From contig JADNRX010000252.1 of NCBI GenBank assembly GCA_015501595.1, positions 16,933 through 80,932 on the forward strand: 64,000 nucleotides of DNA. Direction: 5' to 3'. Both the position numbers and the translations under genes were made by a program. Source of the DNA: Hymenopellis radicata. Its lineage: Eukaryota > Basidiomycota > Agaricomycetes > Agaricales > Physalacriaceae. Below are positions 47,232 to 59,484 of the stretch, in pieces (within the stretch, counting starts at the first letter, position 1; the number at the start of each line of letters is the position of its first letter). Under the pieces are notes generated by a model, which was not told the DNA's origin, ran no database searches, and was given only the letters and a program-made list of their open reading frames with translations.

Positions 47232-48575
47232 AGTCGTTTGGATCGGCCGGCTAGTCAGTTATGTACATGTTTATGGTTTATAATTTCATTTGTACCATCG
47301 TTCTTTTTGTTGTAACTGTGTCTGAGATTTCTTACTCCGAAGTAGGAGTCGACTTGCAAGCGGCTACCCATCCCGACAAGGAATAAAACGTCGGAAGTTC
47401 AGGAAGCTTGCTGTGACTGTCAATGATCGCGATGAGTCCGCGAACACGCTTTAGCGATTCTAAAACCGCCCTGTGAATCTATACATTGAAGGTGCGTCTA
47501 TCGCTTGGCATGCACGCTTCAAGTTCACAAACCGGGGGATTTGTGTTCTATCGGGATATGAGACCATCGTTCACTGCCACCATCAATTTCTCACGCTCTT
47601 TCACGTGACCCCTTATGACACGCATGAAATGACAATTGTGCTTCGACGTGTATGTTCGTCGACTTGTAATTAGGAATCCCATCCCCAACCCGTCCCGCCT
47701 CAGCACAACGATCTGTCATTGGGGCTTCTGTATTCGAATGAGGAGAAAAGATTGAAGAAGTTGGCAAAAGCAACACTAACTGAGGCGAAGAACACTCTCA
47801 ACTGGTATACACACGCGACAGGACATTCTTGGTAGGGGTAGATCAGGATAAATAGCTCTCAACAACGCGAAAGGCGTCTTGACCATATTGACTTTCTGTT
47901 CAGCAGGTGTTCAGTGAGAACGGTTTGTGACACGCCGCATTTGTCGGCCACCCCCTGGATCTCTTGAAAGCGCGGCCTCCGGACCGAACACCGCCACTTG
48001 ACATGCAACCATCACCTCCAACCGCTGAAGAGCGCGAAATGCTTTCTGATTTGGACATTCAACAAGTCACAATCTGAAGTCGTTCAATACCAGAAAAATT
48101 CGGCAACGGACATCTACGGATCACCCTGGGTTTCCTTTGACTGTCATCTCGCGCGTGTTTAGTATGTATGAATTTCGAGTATCCATCACTGACTTGAGTG
48201 AAAACTTTTCCCTTCAAGTAGGATCCGGGCAACGTCAGGTTTGATATTGCCTTGCGGAAGGACAACTCCGGCAGGTAGAGTACAGATTTCTAATATGATA
48301 TAACTCAATAGATGCAGCGCGCTGCCTACCAGGATTTTCGTGCGCAATACACTTCATTACCGCAAATCGCGCTCCAGGCTGTGCGCGTTATAATGGAGAG
48401 TCTGGACTTCCGATATGTATTCCTCTTCGCCTCATCTTGGGAGGATTGCCGTATTCGAAGGAGGGCTAGAGCGCAGATCAGGTTAGGATGAGCGTCTACT
48501 ACTCTCCGGATGCGTTGCTTAAAAGCGCATATACGACCTTGGGACATAAGTAAGTCACTTGTTTCGTCTTGCAAG
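47232..48575. other. Intergenic region upstream of the P450 gene
   Basis: No gene recognised. 47965-48010 repeats the GGACCGAACACCGC motif seen near 42370 and within the dispersed repeats. Short frames only. Confidence 0.45.
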
Positions 48576-50739
48576 ATGACAATCATCGACACACTTTCAG
48601 CCACGAGCTTGTCTGAAGTAGCTAAGGTGTCTGTCGGGGCGACGTTTGTATGTCCTCTCATTGGAATTGCTTCCTTGTGGATTCTCACGGAATCATTTAG
48701 CTCACGACCACCGTTCTTCTGCGAACTTCATATAGAGGAGACATCGCGGTCGCATCTTTGGGCGCTGCATGGGTAGCCGTCTTGGCAGCATTCGCTTCCT
48801 CAGGCGTAGGACTATGGACTGCTCTTGCAACCGCCACGGCGGCGCTTATCACATACATCACCACGGTCATCTGGGTCGCCATTCTCTACCGTCTTTCACC
48901 TCTTCACCCCCTGTGGGCATTCCGAGGTCCCATCATGAACAAGATCACATCATTGAAGCTCCTCCATTCGGTATGGGCGGGCAAGCGGTTCATGGACATG
49001 AAAGAACTGCACGACGAGTATGGCAACTTTGTTCGAACAGGTATTAGTCTGCAGGATCTTTTGGTTCATTTCATCTTACCGAGGTGTTAACTCAGGACCC
49101 AACACCTTGTCGATCACTTCGCAGGATGCATTCCAGCCAATATACGCGACCGCTCAGAGTATGGACAAGAGTGACGCTTATCGTCAAGGGCGCGCGCCTC
49201 ATGGTGGATTGTTCTTCTTCCAGTCGAGAGAAGAACACAATGTCCGACGTCGAATCTGGGCAGCAGCCTTCACGGGAGTCTCGTGAGATGACCTTCCTTC
49301 ATTATCAGTCGGCTTGTCAACTTATGCGCTATCTAGACTCGACCATTTGATGAAAGTCGTCGACAAGCGCACGCGACAGATGCTTCAAGTCATGGACAAA
49401 CGACGGGATGCCAACGGTCTGTTGGATATGACTGAGATGATTCGCCATTGGAGTTTCGATCTCATGGTTCGTGCACTGGTTTTGAAATAACTTATGCTTA
49501 TAGTCTGTCTTGTAGGGCGAGATGACATTTGGGCAATCAAACCGTATTGTACGCCTCTAGCTATCATTGCTGTGGATTCGCTCACATGAACTCTAGGAAA
49601 TGATGGACGAAGGAGATCCTGACAACATAGTGGAGAGCGTCCAGAACGGTACTGCAGCATTCGAGATGTATGTTTAATATGCTCTCTCAGACGGATCATG
49701 ACACTGACTTTAAACTGCAGTTTTGGAGAAGTCCCGTCTTTGTTTGATCTTCTATACAATCTACCCGCCGCGAAGGAACTCAGGAAACTTGACATTATCG
49801 CCTCGAATCTCATGGAGGTTCGCAAGAATAAGTTCCAGGGCGATGACCTCGCATCTCATCTGGTTAGCTCCCTCAATGTTTTCATTACTTCTGACAGTTG
49901 AATTATTCATAGCTCGGTGAACACGGTGGACCACGTCTCTCGGATACTGAGCTCAACTTGGATTCGACTTTGGCCATCGCTGCAGGTCTGTTTATTATTC
50001 GTCGCAACAGTGTGATATACCTACATTGGTTTAGGCTCTGACACGACCGCTGGGACGATTACATTCATGCTTTTCCATATTCTGAATAACCCAACGGTTT
50101 ATGACAAGCTCATACACGAGCTTACAGCGCACTTCTACGGGCCGGAAGACATCAGCGACTTCAAAGGCTTGCAAGAACTGCCATACTTGTCCAGCGTTGT
50201 GTTCGAAAGCTTACGTCTAGGGACACCCTTCGGTGGCATGCCCCGCGTCGTTCCGAAAGGCGGGTGTGCTATTGCTGGCAAATTCGTTCCAGAGGATACT
50301 GTCGTCGTACGTTCCGTACCGAGACCTTACGTTCTGTTCTTTCTGATGCGATCCTATAGGGCATCCCGCTTTACGCTATGCAAGTCAGTCCGGAGAATTA
50401 CTACCCTTCTCCCATGGAGTTCTTGCCTGACAGATGGCAGCCCAATGGGCTGGGTCCTGAGACCAAGACGAAAGCTTTGATGTGCTTCTCCTTCGGCGAG
50501 TCTTTCCTTTTCCGAGGAGATGGACGATGGCTGATGACCGTCTACTAGGTGCCTTCAGCTGCTTGGCGAAGCCATTTGCGATTCAAGAATTGCATCTCGT
50601 CATTGCCAAGTTGTTGTTAGCTTACGATATGCGATTCGCCCCCTCCTTCGACCCCCAGAAGTTCAAAGAGCAGATATCGAATATGCGTACGACGATCTTT
50701 GGGTATCCGCTCCTCATCACGGCCAAACCTATAATGTAA
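48576..50739 (+). CDS. Cytochrome P450, 11 exons
   Basis: Exons 48576-48647, 48701-49040, 49096-49282, 49337-49466, 49516-49548, 49597-49667, 49721-49862, 49913-49985, 50035-50306, 50360-50495 and 50549-50739 join in phase to 548 residues. The N-terminus has two or three hydrophobic helices (ER anchor). Motifs: helix I AGSDTTAGT, helix K ESLR, PDRW, and the haem-ligand region FSFGAFSCLAKPFA with the axial Cys. The last intron (50496-50548) starts GC and ends AG and falls inside this haem motif. The usual Arg of the FxxGxRxCxG pattern is Phe here and the final Gly is Ala. Substrate and CYP family not assigned. Confidence 0.88.
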
Positions 50740-51224
50740 TGGTATACAAAGCACTCGTATTATGCTCCCAGTCGGAGACTCAGTCGCGACGATTATACAG
50801 ATTCTCATACTCGTCAAGTATTTTAGACAGACGCACCGTGCTCAATGCAAGACCAATTTTGAACAAGAACATTTCCAATTTAACAAGAGCGGTTACCAAT
50901 TCAGGCAAGAGGCTCGTGACGTATCGTCAGAAGACCAGAGTTCACATCTTTACTTAACTCTCCCATCATGCACTAAGCTCAACAGCCTGTTCCCCCACTC
51001 AACACTAATCCCTGCGCTACCTGACGGACATTTTATCGATATTGCTGGTATGAGGACTGACCGAGGCGGCGAGAATTATTTTCTTCCGTGAGTGGAGTCT
51101 TTCATCTGTATTTCTTTTGTGACGCGATCTGGACAGCCAATCACTGTACTGGAAGGTGTTCGAGAGCTATTCGTGGGTCCAGATGACACCGCTGGAATAG
51201 GCTGCTAATGCACCTTGCAGGCCG
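50740..51224. other. Spacer between P450 and F-box genes
   Basis: An open frame at 50762-51091 ends at a GTGAGT-like donor and could be a 5' exon, but no supporting features were found. Confidence 0.3.
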
Positions 51225-52987
51225 ATGGAGGATGCGGCCCCGAAACCGGCCAATATGGCCGTGGAGGCAGAGGACTGGCATCTTCGACACGAACACCGCC
51301 GCACCCTCATGCGCTTCGCTCCCTTCCCCCTTCTGGGCACCCTCCCCAATGAACTTCTCCTCCATATATTCAGCTATCTCATCTCTGCGGACCTTTATCA
51401 CGTCGCCTGTACTTGCTGGACATTCTACAACCTATCCGTAAAGGAAATAAACAAGGATGTAACCTTTAACATGGGCAATGAGCGAGTCTTGTACAACTCT
51501 CGTATCTGGCGCGTGCGCACGCCCGAAATGGACAGGGTTCCCATAACTCTCACCTTGTCCTCTACTAAATCGAACACGTTTGGATCCTTGTATAATCGAT
51601 TCCAATCGTTTTCATCTCTTAAAAGCCTTCTATTCAGTAACATGGACCTGTTGGGATCTACGCGCGTGTATGAGGTGCTGCCCCTGTTCCCCAATCTCCG
51701 TCGCCTCTCCTTTGTCAAATGCCTCCTCCCCCAATGTCCCCCGAAATGGCAGCCACTTTTGTGAACCTGCCGATAGAAGAACTCGACATTATTTTCATCA
51801 CCTGGGAGGCCCCTTCGCCTCCGATGGTGGCGCACTTTGTACATCACCAGAACCACATGCAGATGTGGGCTGCCAACCTGCATGGCATGCAACAGAACAT
51901 TCAGCCGATACCCGCGATGACGATTGCCGGGGGCATCAACCACTCCAGGTCCTTCTGAATCAGCACCTAGCAGGAGGCGTTCAGCAGCCTGCCCCTGTGC
52001 CCCACGGAACGCACCTGCTACCGCCTTTACCGGCATTTCAGGTGGTCCATCATCATAATCCGGCCAATCTCTTCAACGCGATGCAGGCCGCCCAATTCCC
52101 CGCGCTTCCAGAGGATGCCCTCGCCCGCTTTGGCGCCCTCAATCTGGCTTCCGCTCCCAACCTCAAAATTCTGCGACTGGATTGGTCAGACACCATCGCG
52201 ACATACGTGTTCAACGAGAACCTGATGCGCCGCCCGCCGTGCACGGCCCATCTCCACACGCTCGAGCTTCGGGGTCTTGACGAGACCAAGGCCATCGGGG
52301 GCAATCTTCACGAATATCTCACGTCGACGACTAGACTCCTTCGCGAGTCGCCACTTCTGGAGCGGCTTGGGCTGATGCCCGATACCCGGCTCAAGCGGCT
52401 GCCCTTCGACTTTGAGCTGAAAGCCACGCACACCTACCACGGGCCGCTGGAAGCCTTTGGCGCGTTTAGGATTGCGGAGACGGTGAAGCATGTGATTGGG
52501 CTCAACGAGATTCATGCTACGCGTCTGGCATCGTGTTTCCCGATAGGTCTACCGCGGGTGGAGAGCATAGAGCTGAGGCTGCAGGCGTGGGATATCGAGG
52601 TCCTGCACTGTGCCGTTTACGCCTTTCCTAGCGTGCGTGATTTGAGGATCAAGTACTACGGCGCCGATGAACCTTCAGAGGTTTGTTCCTATCCTTGGTT
52701 CATGAATCGACGCTGACTTTTCGAGTTTAAAGCACACGCTGGCGTCTTTCCCTTATGAATTCCTCCCTCGGCTGCCTTCGTTAAGTGTCCTTCACATGTA
52801 CGGGGTCGGGTCTGCACGTCCCAAAGGGAAAGTGTTCAGAGATGGGTTTAGATTCATGGGCAAGAAGCTCCGGAATCTTGTGGAAGTGAGACTGCAAGCA
52901 GGCGCTGTCTGGAGACGGGCCAGCATTCACGACGACGATTGGTGCATGCGAATTGACGACGTAGCGCCTTGCGACGAGAAACTCTAA
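51225..52987 (+). pseudogene. F-box/LRR protein with two apparent frameshifts
   Basis: Starts MEDAAPKPANMAVEAEDW; residues 30-80 form an F-box (LGTLPNELLLHIFSYL then LYHVACTCWTFYNL). LRR-like segments follow. The frame moves by one base near the C-rich stretch at about 51725, where FVKC is followed by a frame reading MSPEMAATFVNLPIEELD, and again near 51940-51960. A long frame then runs to 52680 (NLKILRLDWSD, HLHTLELRGLDE, RVESIELRLQAWD), and a last exon 52733-52987 follows a 52-nt intron. Both shifts equal single-base losses. If they are sequencing errors this is an intact SCF substrate adaptor of about 570 residues; otherwise it is a recent pseudogene. Confidence 0.7.
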
Positions 52988-53369
52988 CGTATTACAAATG
53001 TGTTGTATAGACGACGAGCTGTACTTATTACTTGTACAACAAATGCTCTCGTCAATTATACAGTGTTATCATAATGATACATGGTAAATTACAGTTGAAG
53101 TTGTGGCGCACAGGTCATTCAACTGATTCCAAGGTAGTACAGAATCAGTCGTAACTCTTTCTTCTCCGCTTTTCGCTTCTATGGAAGATCTGTCCAACCT
53201 CAGCAGCCTGCATATGATCCTTCATTCTGGCTATAACTTTGGAATGGGCATGCCATGGTCGCACACCGGGAGCGAATAGGTCATCCATCAATGCTTCATC
53301 TCAAGCAGAATCGAAAATCAAATCATTTATTTATTGCTACATACACACACTCGATTTGGTGCAATCACG
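52988..53369. other. Spacer without gene
   Basis: AT-rich 3' flank of the F-box gene with no coding signal. Confidence 0.4.
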
Positions 53370-54265
53370 CATGCTACTAGACTCGAGCCAGTCCCATTCA
53401 AAAACTTGATGACAGTCGATCAAGTTACATATTGAATGGGACTGGAACAACTCGGGCCCGTTTTGGCAGGTCGGAATTTTTCCCACGGGTTTTCGGTGAC
53501 TTCAACGCTCATGACCTCCCAGCCACGAACTTCATCTCTTGGAATCTCGATATGACGCGCTCAGTTGTTCCTTATACGAAAAATAAGGGGCTGTATGTTT
53601 TCAGATTTTAAATATATCAATCATTGCTCCTATAATGCTTCATACAATGCCCCGCAACCACCTCCTGATTATTCACGATGCCTTTTCTCCCATTCACAAG
53701 CCCGACGATGTAAAGCTGCAAGAAACCTCTGATAGGAACTGTTCACTCTTTCAGATCCCCTCACTTCGTCCGCAACAGGTCAAAACGGGCCATAACACAC
53801 TACTTGGGCCTCATATCGTCTTGGACTCACCGTGTATACCGTGCTATTGGAACATTAGACATTCTAGGGCAGAAATTTCGCGAGGATGATGGTGCTGGGC
53901 GACTGAGGCTGCTTGCCTTGAACTCAGAGTCATAGGATTCGTCTCGCATCCGCTTGAAGACCATGGTGACAGGGGAGAAAGAGTAAATTGTGATTTATTA
54001 GAGCTAGACACCGAATTTTTGAGAAATGAAAACATACAGGCTCTTGTATTTTACATACCTATTAATGTAGAGTAAAATAACGGAATTCGAAGATGTGAGG
54101 TTATGGGGTGTTAGCTCGCAAACGTTGAAGTCCAAGGAAACCCCGTGGGAAAAGTTCGACCTGCCAAAACAGGCCCGAGTTGTTCCAGTCCCAATCGGTA
54201 TATGCTTGATCGACTATCATCAAGCGTTCCGATTGTGCTGGTTCGAGTCTAGCATGCTACATTAC
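53370..54265. mobile_element. Palindromic element with conserved terminal hairpins
   Basis: Ends 53370-53505 and 54105-54265 are inverted repeats starting GCATGCTA. Each end contains a long hairpin: 53388-53445 (CCAGTCCCATTCAA pairs with TTGAATGGGACTGG, inner ACTTGAT with ATCAAGT) and 54185-54241 (CAATCGG with CCGATTG, inner GCTTGAT with ATCAAGC). The stems differ between ends but stay paired. A B-box-like GGTTCGAGTCT lies at 54240-54250. The middle (53505-54105) has only short frames. It is a non-autonomous element of unknown type. Confidence 0.65.
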
Positions 54266-54470
54266 ATGTCAAATATCCTTCTTTTCTCTTTTTTTCTCTT
54301 CCTCACAACTTACAAAACTTGAAAAAACCCAGATCTGAACAGACATGGGTCATGGACCAAATCATTCAACTACGAATCACGGAAGCGTTAGCCTGAGTCA
54401 TTTGCTTCTTACTGACCGGGACTTACTGCGTTCATCTAGCGCCTGTCTTTCGCCGCCGTCGTCACTACCA

Positions 54471-55830
54471 TTACCGCCGTTCCGCACAATCACCGCCGTG
54501 TCGACTTCCTTTGCAATTGCAGTTCTCCCCTTGGGCCTTGGGCCAACTGACTATCAACCAATCCTCCTCCCCAAAATCGGTGAAGCGTCGTTGAATCTGA
54601 ACAGAGAATGGTATCAGTTTCAAGGCCGGTGGGTACTATACTGTACCGTTTCGACCGCATGTTCGCATAACGCGTAACGCGCGGTCGAAAACCTAACTTA
54701 GGCTAAAGCATAACGCATCACGGACCTTATTTTCAGGGTCCGTGAGGCTTAAAAAGGAAATTTTCGCTCCCGCCTACGGCGGGAGCATCCAAATATGGTA
54801 ATTCCGGGCGTTGTGCCTGGTTACGAACTTGTTTCCTGTAAGTTCGCGGCATAACGCGTCACATGCCGCGAACCTACGGTCGAAACGGTACAGTATTGAA
54901 CTCACCCAAGTCGAAAGTAAGAGGGCAATAACATCAGGCCATGGCTCAAGAATCTGTCGCGAAGAAAAAATGCGATCCCTTTCCATGAGAGAGATAACGG
55001 CACTTTCCTTGTACGTCGCGCCGAGACCATTGGAATTGCGGGACAGAATGAGGAAGACCCAATCGCACCCGTTGGTGAGGGCGCCTCGAAGTACAGTCTG
55101 CCTGCATGGAATGAGCAACAGCGAAGACACATCTATTGAGTCATACCCGGCTCTTTCAGCCGCAGCATACAGATCGGCAACCGCCCGCGGAATGTCGTCC
55201 GAGAGCATGAATTGTCTGCCTTGCGCTAGGAAAAAACCCTCATGCGGCTCGGAGGCAAGGCACCGGAGATTGTAAGCTGCAACAACAAAGCTCAGGCTCA
55301 TTGAATAAACTGGCATGAGAAGACTTACCGATTCCCGGGGAGGCGTCATTTGGGAGAATGCTAGCGCAGTGCGTCAATGGCAGACAGACGTCGGGCGACT
55401 GAGCCTGTGTAGCGGACATGATCAGGGACTGGTAAGAGGGAACCATGGCGGCAGCACGAAAGAAAAAAGCATCGATCCAGGTGCGCGCACTGCCGTCATT
55501 CCAGGGAACCATCATGTCTAGCATCTTGAGGTGATCGTGAAAGCGTTGGGACGACATGAACGCATTTGTGCCAAGCGATTTGCTCTGAGCGGTGATGTGT
55601 GATACGTCCAAATGCCTAGAGTCAGCTCGAGGGAGAGAGAGACGCGCTACGAGGGTGATGTTTAGGGCTTCGAGTGTGTCCTCGTCAATATCCTCATCAA
55701 AATCCTCATTTTCTTGTATTGCTGCAATCTGACGCTGAAGGGCTTGAACTCTGTTCTGCTCTTTCCGAAGATTTTCTTGATCTTTGCGTCGGTCTGCCCT
55801 CTCACGCTCCAGCTCGGCTAGGTTTGGGAA
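54471..55830 (-). CDS. Unknown coiled-coil protein, MITE in last intron
   Basis: Exons 55830-55329, 55276-54906 and 54596-54471 join in phase on the minus strand to about 333 codons. The N-terminal part is a strong coiled coil (LAELERERADRRKDQENL and following), then an acidic stretch (NEDFDEDIDEDTLEAL), then a globular domain with MMVPWNDGSARTWIDAFFF, CDWVFLILS and FGEEDWLIVSW. I believe it belongs to a basidiomycete-specific hypothetical family, but cannot name it. Upstream sequence to about 56299 reads MFAPPGSAPQAGATTRATV and similar, and probably is the first exon, but it joins one base out of phase. The 309-nt last intron is unusually long because it carries a MITE-like insertion. Confidence 0.5.
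54641..54897. mobile_element. MITE-like insertion in an intron
   Basis: About 257 bases bounded by perfect 20-base inverted repeats: ATACTGTACCGTTTCGACCG at the left and its complement at the right end. Inner sequence is also partly palindromic, with CATAACGCGT on both sides and a GCTCCCGCC/GGCGGGAGC hairpin near 54766-54785. It contains no coding capacity. It begins about 8 bases after a splice donor, so it may be removed with the intron. Confidence 0.7.
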
Positions 55831-55870
55831 CTGTAAGTTGTATTTATCTGTTGATGTACTAAGACTTACC

Positions 55871-56640
55871 TTGTTTTCCTTTTAGCGCGGCCTCCCAGTC
55901 AGTGTTGGTTGCGTTCCCAAGGGTACTGACTTCACGACCAGCTGTGGTGCCTCCGCGACGCGTAGCGCCACTACGAGACAAGGTTGCATCTCCACGAGCC
56001 GTAGGACCTCCACATCCGGAGACTGTAGCACGAGTAGTCGCACCTGCCTGAGGCGCAGAGCCGGGGGGAGCAAACATTCGGCCGATGTGGTAGACTTGTA
56101 GCTCGAAAACCTGCTTTATCACATGAGCGAGACTCGATGTACACCACCAATTCGATCGGAGGTACCGGTGGTGATGATCGGCCGTCACCAAAATCTGAGG
56201 GTCGGCGACTCCATCAGGAAAAAGGTTACGGGCTTTGAGCCTGCTAGGGTCAACTAGAGGTCCTCTGGCCAACTCAAGGATGTTAAGATAGAAAGCCAAT
56301 CAAGTGAACTTTGGAGAAGGTTCGGCGGGACCGATCCTCTCAAGTTAACTTGGGCCACCTGCAAGTCAACTCATGCTATCCTCAGGTTCACCTCCGCTCC
56401 ACCTAAGTGAGCCACAACACAGCTCGTACTTCCTTAATGCAGTGCCAAGTACATATATATTCACTGAGACCCATAAAACAGAGCAGATCACTGCATTTGC
56501 ATATGTATAATACAACCAGTACAATACATATAATACTCATTTATACCCAATAACGAGTAGTACTTACACGCCCGTAGCGCCAGGTTAATAAAGGTTACCA
56601 CCAGTACGAGAGTGGTATACGATTCGGGTCTTCACATCGT
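55871..56640. other. Probable first exon and 5' flank of the coiled-coil gene
   Basis: 55871-56299 is open on the minus strand with a Gly/Ala/Arg-rich low-complexity stretch. 56300-56640 has no gene features. Confidence 0.3.
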
Positions 56641-57330
56641 GGTCCATCATTGTCGTCATCCTCATCTGTCATGGTCGCCATGCTAGTCGTGGTCCTCGAC
56701 CTCGACCGTCGTGGTTGTTGTTCTTGTCCGTCGTGGTCGTGGTTGTCCATTGGTCGTGTGGTTGTCCGTGGTCATAGTAGGCGTCCACGTGAGAAGTCCT
56801 CAACTGAATGCTCGTAATCCTCGTCCGCGTATCGTAGCGTTGCCGGGGCCTCGTCTTCTATAATGACGTCGCCTCTGGTGAACCATCCTCATCTGTGAGC
56901 CTCGCCCTTGGTCGTAGAGCCTCGTCCTTGGTCGTAGACTTGCGCTAGATGGTCCTCGCTCTGCAGCATCGTTCCTGGGCATCGCCACGTCGTCGCTGTC
57001 GTGCAGAGCTAGTGTTGTTGTGGAGTCGTAGAGAGCTGTCCATGTCGTGCCATCGTGGTGAGCCGTCCTGCAGGAAGCACTCGAGTGGGGGAGTCATTGT
57101 TGTTGTTGACGTAGCAAGTCGTCGTTGTTCGAATGGGTGGTCCTCGTTGCTCGAATGGGTGGTCCTCGTTGTTCGAATAAGTCGTCGTCATTGTTCAGGC
57201 AAGCTGTCGTCGTTTTGGGGTAGTGGTGGCGAGCCGTTGTCGTGGTTGGAAGCCGTGGTAGAGACATCGTCGTCGTTGTCGCTGTGGAAGCAGTGTACGG
57301 ACTGCTGCTTGGCGTGAGAGTAAGATGACA
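56641..57330. repeat. GTCGT/GTGGT-rich low-complexity tract
   Basis: Dense repetition of GTCGTGGT, CCTCGTC and GTCGTTGTTC units, imperfect and without a fixed period. Reading frames here give repetitive peptides and are not believed. Confidence 0.7.
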
Positions 57331-58541
57331 AGAGGTAAGAGATCGAACGCACGAAACAAAACCCAACACACACGTGATCCTCGCGCCTACGTGGCAGAGC
57401 TTGACGGGATTTCCAGCCGGGAAATAAGGAATCCAAATGAGTAACAGCACAATAACAGGTAAAGTGGCCTAACTTACGAGGATAGTGGTTAACAGTAGGG
57501 AAATGTCCGAGCAGCTTGATCGTTATCGTGGCGTCCAGCATGATACTAGTGTGGGGCGGAGTCCATCATCGAGAACGGCGCCTTGCATGGGGGAGCGCAA
57601 TGAGAGACAGGTGTGTTGACGTTACCCCGCCTTCAAATGGTCCGTTTGGCTAGAATTATTTCAGCAGCGAAGGCGGGAAAGTGAAAAAGACGCACGAGAC
57701 GATGCTGCCCGCAGGCAGACGGCACAACACCCATCTCTTCCGCCGCCGCGGCTCTCGGAAAGGTCGTCTGTAGGATGCGGCGGGCAAGGCTTCGCAGCGA
57801 CTTCTCCCCAGTCGACAGCGCCAGCATCTTATAAGTGCGGCCTGACAGGGCTTACGCGTAGATAGCGCGGTCATCTAACAGGAGCGGGAATAAAAACGGA
57901 GACAAGAGGGAACAGAGAAGAGACATTGGTGCCGATCGTAGTGGTGGTAAGAGTGTAAGGATGACGACTCCGCGAACAGTGATCAAGCACTGTTCGGATC
58001 GTGGAGCCGGACATTCGGTCGTCGTTAAAAACACCATAGACGATGAGTGAATGCTCCAAGAGACCTGTGAACCAAAGCGGCAGTAGTATGTAGTGTAATT
58101 AATGTTCGATAACAAATGCAAGCTCACCAAGTTACTATGTAGTACGCAATACAATACGTGCGGACGAACAAAGTGAGTTTCATCTTCAGATAGGTTAAAA
58201 ATTTGACCAAAAAATTAAATGCTCTAAATTCTTATAGTAGTACAACCGTCTATATGCGAAGTCTTAATTCGCCTCCGTCGCGGTGCTGGAGGCTGGCGAC
58301 TGTGATGGTATACTATCTATGTAAGCTTAATCCCTTGATTGCGTGCAGTATTATTTATAAAAAAAATTATTGCAGCATATAATATAGCTATACTGCATGA
58401 TATTCCGATGCTCAAATTACCACTCCGAGCCCGTCGTCGCCGTCCCGAGCGTCGTCGAGCTCATTCCGTTCGTGATCGGATGACCGATCCGAACCATCCG
58501 CGCTGCGATCAAAGTCGTCTACTCTCCTTCTAACCACCACC
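57331..58541. other. Region without recognised gene
   Basis: Only unsupported frames on the minus strand. An AT-rich stretch lies near 58080-58410. Confidence 0.4.
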
Positions 58542-58874
58542 ATGTTCCTCATCGCGACGCCTCATACCCTGAAATGCCTCTTGCACTACCTGTGCGCTTT
58601 CCTCTTCCCCTCTGGATCACGAGCAGGACGAAAACCACCCGAAAACCACCCGCCGCGTAAGCCCAAGACGACTGGCAGCAGCAGATCTTCGAAACGGCGA
58701 CTTGAAGTTCGGATTCTCTACCACATCGACGAGCAGGCATTTTCGACTATGGTCACGGAGACCGACTTTGCGGCGTCTCTCTCTGACCCGACGCTGACAG
58801 ATTATCTGCGGCTTGAAGAGCCCCGGCGGGCCCGCTGGACGCGTAAGCCCTCCAACGAGGCTGCAAATCTTTGA
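58542..58874 (+). CDS. Small hypothetical protein, basic
   Basis: 110 codons starting in excellent context (ACCACCACCATGTTC). A hydrophobic N-terminus (residues 1-27) is followed by a very basic Pro/Arg stretch (RAGRKPPENHPPRKPK) and an acidic/Leu segment. No intron and no family recognised. It could be a short secreted or membrane-anchored protein, or a spurious frame. Confidence 0.3.
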   Translation: MFLIATPHTLKCLLHYLCAFLFPSGSRAGRKPPENHPPRKPKTTGSSRSSKRRLEVRILYHIDEQAFSTMVTETDFAASLSDPTLTDYLRLEEPRRARWTRKPSNEAANL

Positions 58875-59400
58875 CGATGATGACGGAGACCCTTCACGGG
58901 GCAGAGGTCACAACAGCTTGACTCTGACATCTGACGCCGCGCTGTCTGCTGACAGGCGGCGCGTCAAGGGTGCGTGAAGTTGAAGTTTTTTAATTGTAAT
59001 CTAGTACTGACTAATCTAAATTCTACAGCGGCACATGGACCACCACCGCAATGACAGTGTCCCCACGATGATGATGACGTGCTCGCGACGATGACGACCG
59101 TCACCCTGACAACGACGGCACTAGGACGACAACGACGATGTCCCCACCGGAACGATGGCGCTCCCAGTACCCCCACGCATATCCTTCTACCTCAACTACA
59201 CATGCGTAATCCCCCACCTTGAGGCCACTCTATCGATGTGCCGGCTTCCGGCGACGAATACGACTACTTTCCTCCGCCACAGCAATGTCAACGAACCGTG
59301 TCAGCCCTGGACGGCATGCGGCATATTATTTTCCATCAAGGATAGCAGCAACTCGGAGCGGTATAAGTCCTCCAATGAGGCTGCTCGTTGATGAGGCGCA
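58875..59400. other. Spacer with a GACGATGA-rich patch
   Basis: 59030-59150 is rich in GACGAC/GATGATGATGACG. 59340-59400 repeats the GTATAAGTCCTCCAATGAGG phrase seen near 58840 (AAGCCCTCCAACGAGG), hinting at local duplication. No gene. Confidence 0.4.
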
Positions 59401-59484
59401 CAGGTAAGCATTATCGCCCGTGGTATTCCATGCATTTAGCCTGGCATGACCAAAAGTCAACCAGCCTGGTCTATCTGCACCCTG

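Noticed and set aside
42358..48010. Shared GGACCGAACACCGC word near 42370, 47985 and in the dispersed repeat
   Set aside because: Too short to define a repeat family by itself; may be remnants of the dispersed repeat.
56800..57541. Several long minus-strand frames through the GTCGT tract
   Set aside because: Repetitive peptides caused by low-complexity DNA in every frame; no gene evidence.
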